Shown here in pieces: positions 5,713 through 7,333 of a stretch of 7,333 bases of DNA (position 1 is the stretch's first letter; each line of letters opens with the position of its first letter). The stretch spans positions 1-7,333 of the forward strand of contig DAHWKH010000003.1 in NCBI GenBank assembly GCA_027343725.1. Direction: 5' to 3'. The position numbers were made by a program, and so were the translations under genes. This DNA is from Acidiferrobacteraceae bacterium (GTDB lineage Bacteria; Pseudomonadota; Gammaproteobacteria; Acidiferrobacterales; Acidiferrobacteraceae). The notes under the pieces are model-generated. The model made no database searches and was not told where the DNA came from. It saw nothing but the letters and a program-made list of their open reading frames with translations.

Positions 5713-5760
5713 GGACCCGGGTCCTTCGCATAGGACGGCGTAACCCCCGAAATGTCGGGG
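5713..5760 (+). promoter_or_regulatory. Structured sspA leader with alternative hairpins
   Basis: Three pairings are visible upstream of sspA. GGACCCGGGTCC (5713-5724) is a perfect palindrome. GTCCT (5721-5725) can instead pair with AGGAC (5732-5736) around a six-base loop, which competes with the palindrome. CCCCGA (5745-5750) pairs with TCGGGG (5755-5760) around the loop AATG. The last hairpin ends three bases before the GGAG ribosome binding site of sspA. Such an arrangement could control translation or cause early termination; both are inference, and no known riboswitch or protein-binding leader is recognised. Confidence 0.35.
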
Positions 5761-5763
5761 TCT

Positions 5764-5767
5764 GGAG
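5764..5767 (+). promoter_or_regulatory. Shine-Dalgarno that decides the sspA start
   Basis: GGAG lies immediately before an ATG at 5768 (no spacing) and six bases before the ATG at 5774. The second has the right spacing and gives an N-terminus of the same length as E. coli SspA, so the start at 5774 is chosen. Another in-frame ATG at 5804 has no comparable site. Confidence 0.65.
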
Positions 5768-5773
5768 ATGCGG

Positions 5774-6400
5774 ATGGCAATTCCCACCATTAGAAAGCCG
5801 ATCATGACTCTCTACTCAGGGACAAGCTGCCCTTTCAGTCACAAGGCGCGCATCGTGTTGTTCGAGAAGGACGTGGAATGCCAGATCATTCATGTCGACC
5901 TCAAAAAGAAGCCCCGGGAATTGGCGGACCTGAACCCGTACAACCAGGTTCCCGCCATGGTGGACCGCGATCTCGTCCTGTACGAATCGCATATCATCAT
6001 CGAATATCTCGACGAACGCCTGCCACACCCGCCTCTCATGCCCGTCGACCCAGTGAACCGCGGGCGCGCGCGGTTGATGCTGTGGCGCTTCAATCGCGAC
6101 TGGTACGATCTTTTGCCGCAGATCGAGGGGGACGATAAGCGCGCGGCCACCCGCGCCCGGACCCTGATCCGGGACGGACTGACCGTGATTTCCCCGATCT
6201 TCAAGGACCAAGGCTACCTCCTCGGGGAGGAGATCACGCTCGCCGACTGCGCGCTCGCCCCCTTGTTGTGGCGCCTGCCCTACTACGGCATCGAGTTGCC
6301 AAGGCAGGCCAAACCGATCCTGGATTACGCGGACCGCCTGTTCGCCCGCAAATCCTTCGCGCTCAGTTTGACCGATGCCGAGCGGGACATGCGCGGCTGA
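5774..6400 (+). CDS. sspA: Stringent starvation protein A, SspA (GST-fold RNA polymerase-associated protein)
   Basis: SspA binds RNA polymerase and modulates transcription in stationary phase and stress; in E. coli it lowers H-NS levels and supports acid tolerance. The 208-residue protein has a thioredoxin-like GST N-domain (about 11-88) and an all-alpha C-domain (about 93-205). It aligns gap-free with E. coli SspA over at least the first 90 residues. The conserved surface patch PHPPLMP is at 84-90, with Pro84, His85 and Pro86 at the same numbers as in E. coli. LADCALAPLLWRLP in the C-domain and a final LTDAERDMR are family-typical. Unlike the E. coli protein, it has CPFS at 19-22 where redox-active GSTs and glutaredoxins carry their cysteine; I recall this in other non-enteric SspA proteins. 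It overlaps sspB by one base (TGATG). Confidence 0.95.
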   Translation: MAIPTIRKPIMTLYSGTSCPFSHKARIVLFEKDVECQIIHVDLKKKPRELADLNPYNQVPAMVDRDLVLYESHIIIEYLDERLPHPPLMPVDPVNRGRARLMLWRFNRDWYDLLPQIEGDDKRAATRARTLIRDGLTVISPIFKDQGYLLGEEITLADCALAPLLWRLPYYGIELPRQAKPILDYADRLFARKSFALSLTDAERDMRG

Positions 6401-6780
6401 TGGCGGGCCTGCGCTCGTACCTCGTAGGGGCGGTGTATCAGTGGGCGACGGAGAACGGCCTCACGCCGTTTCTGGTCGTGAACGCGGCCAAGCCCGGTGT
6501 CGAGGTCCCCGCGCACCACATCGTCGAGGGGCGCATTACGCTCAATATCGATCCGCATGCCGTGCGCGCCTTCTCCCTGAATGAGGACGTCTTAAGCTTT
6601 CAGGCGCGGTTCGCCGGTACACCCTATCCCATCGTCGTGCCGATCTCCGCCGTGCTCGCCATTTACGCGCGCGAGAACGGCAAGGGGCTGTCCTTCGAAG
6701 GCGAACCCGAGGATGAGCCGCCGCCCGAGCCCGATACGCCGCCTGCCCGCAAGGCGCCGTCGCTGCGCCGCGTCAAATAG
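6400..6780 (+). CDS. sspB: ClpXP protease specificity-enhancing factor SspB
   Basis: SspB is a cytoplasmic adaptor that binds ssrA-tagged proteins and, in E. coli, the N-terminal RseA fragment, and tethers them to ClpX. The substrate-binding domain occupies about residues 1-100, with family segments LTPFLVV (21-27), the GRITLNI strand (44-50) and SAVLAIYARENG (83-94). A short acidic and proline-rich linker (about 101-117) leads to the ClpX-binding tail ending SLRRVK, compared with ALRVVK in E. coli. At 126 residues it is well short of the 165 of E. coli SspB, almost entirely because of the linker. The start at 6400 overlaps the sspA stop, which indicates coupled translation. Confidence 0.94.
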   Translation: MAGLRSYLVGAVYQWATENGLTPFLVVNAAKPGVEVPAHHIVEGRITLNIDPHAVRAFSLNEDVLSFQARFAGTPYPIVVPISAVLAIYARENGKGLSFEGEPEDEPPPEPDTPPARKAPSLRRVK

Positions 6781-6789
6781 GCAAAGCCC

Positions 6790-6822
6790 GCGCGACCGTC
6801 GATCGCCCCGATCGACCCGCGC
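6790..6822 (+). terminator. Hairpin just after sspB (terminator-like, no T-run)
   Basis: GTCGATCG (6798-6805) and CGATCGAC (6809-6816) form a perfect eight-base stem around a CCC loop. GCGCG (6790-6794) and CGCGC (6818-6822) can extend it across a small asymmetric bulge. It starts about ten bases after the sspB stop, where a terminator is expected. The absence of a following T-run argues against a standard intrinsic terminator; it may stabilise the transcript end or assist Rho. The rest of 6823-6949 shows no convincing gene; a weak TTGCGC-17-TCTGAT pair at 6845-6873 is the only promoter-like sequence I see there. Confidence 0.4.
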
Positions 6823-6949
6823 TCGCCGCCGATCCCCGCGTCTCTTGCGCGTGTCCAGAAGTCGTTTTCTGATATCCCGCTGCACCGCACCCTAGGCAGG
6901 CGTCGCGGGTGGGCGTCGCCCTCTCGAATCGTCAGTGGGGAAACGGAAT

Positions 6950-7333
6950 ATGGCATGCCGGTGTTTCCGCGGGATGGGCTCGGCCGCGCGGCGGGCTTCG
7001 ATCGGACTCGTCATGGGAGCGGCGCTCGCGGCGGCCCCCGCCCATGCGCTCGCGAGCGCCCCCGGGGGGAGCACGCCCATCACCGGCAGCACCATCCCCT
7101 TGAGTCAGGCGCGGCTCACGCCCGGCGCCGGCACCGGCCAGACCTACTACGTGGCCACCACCGGCTCCGACAGCAACAACGGCCTGAGCCCGCAGACGCC
7201 GTTCGCCACCATCCAGCACGCCATCGAGGCGGTGGGCCCCGGCGGCACGATCGAGATCCTGGGCGGGACCTACCCCGGGGGGATCACCATCGATCACCCG
7301 GGGAGCGCCAACGGCTGGATCGTGATGGAGCCC
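6950..7333 (+). CDS. Secreted right-handed beta-helix-type protein (5' part only)
   Basis: The frame is open from the ATG at 6950 to the window end (128 codons, no stop). Residues 1-35 look like a signal peptide: basic n-region with Arg14-Arg15, a hydrophobic Ala-rich core (about 18-30) and likely cleavage after AHA (33) or ALA (35). A Ser/Thr/Gly/Pro-rich segment follows. From about residue 65, TYYVATTGSDSNNGLSPQTP, FATIQHAIEAV and GGTIEILGGTYPG match the N-terminal cap and first coil typical of DUF1565 and pectate-lyase-like parallel beta-helix proteins. GGGGA lies eight bases upstream of 6950; an alternative in-frame ATG at 6974 would give a neater signal peptide without the two cysteines. 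The product is probably exported and may act on or bind polysaccharide, but the substrate cannot be told. A new transcription unit is likely. Confidence 0.8.
   Translation, partial: MACRCFRGMGSAARRASIGLVMGAALAAAPAHALASAPGGSTPITGSTIPLSQARLTPGAGTGQTYYVATTGSDSNNGLSPQTPFATIQHAIEAVGPGGTIEILGGTYPGGITIDHPGSANGWIVMEP

Noticed and set aside
6840..6900. A possible tRNA-like or small RNA gene in the gap after sspB.
   Set aside because: No cloverleaf arms, T-loop motif or paired acceptor stem could be found by eye.
6663..6956. Minus-strand frames across the end of sspB and the following gap, which could suggest a small gene in 6781-6949.
   Set aside because: They extend into sspB, lack a convincing ribosome binding site or domain, and the composition looks like antisense of coding DNA plus a GC-rich spacer.
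1..7333. Mobile elements, CRISPR repeats, phage or toxin-antitoxin modules.
   Set aside because: No transposase, integrase, evenly spaced repeats or terminal inverted repeats were seen; nearly all sequence is accounted for by conserved chromosomal genes.

Overview
This window is a GC-rich stretch of a proteobacterial chromosome, most likely from a Gammaproteobacterium. It carries housekeeping genes almost end to end. The evidence for the group is the contiguous order hisH-hisA-hisF-hisI-hisE-hinT-tatA-tatB-tatC, separate hisI and hisE genes, SspA and TatC proteins that align without gaps to the E. coli proteins over long stretches, and a single-PDZ DegS/AlgW-type protease. A deep-branching chemolithotroph or acidophile lineage is possible, but that is only an inference from gene order and composition; the sequence does not settle the genus.

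Layout. Positions 1-4431 (+) form one tightly packed gene train: the 3' end of hisH, then hisA, hisF, hisI, hisE (late histidine biosynthesis), hinT (a HIT-family nucleotide hydrolase), and tatA, tatB, tatC (the twin-arginine protein translocase). Junctions are 1-23 base overlaps or gaps of at most 16 bases, so co-transcription and translational coupling are likely. At 4428-4431 the tatC stop codon overlaps the stop codon of a convergent gene. Positions 4428-5606 (-) encode a membrane-anchored periplasmic serine protease with one PDZ domain (DegS/AlgW type). A 167-base divergent region (5607-5773) holds a good sigma-70-like promoter for the protease and a hairpin-rich leader in front of sspA. 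Positions 5774-6780 (+) hold sspA and sspB, overlapping by one base. After a 169-base gap with a hairpin, a secreted right-handed beta-helix-type protein starts at 6950 and runs off the window end.

How the genes work together. HisH/HisF make the imidazole ring from the product of HisE, HisI and HisA, so five consecutive steps are encoded side by side. TatABC forms the export machine for folded proteins. In E. coli, DegS makes the first cut in the anti-sigma factor RseA, and SspB helps hand the last RseA fragment to ClpXP; here those two genes share one intergenic region. I see no mobile element, CRISPR array, rRNA or tRNA, and no plainly novel multigene system. The points most worth a second look are arginine-rich C-terminal tails on both TatB and TatC, an Asp in place of the TatB hinge glycine, a seven-codon ORF that exactly bridges hisI and hisE, the structured sspA leader, and the degS-sspAB juxtaposition.
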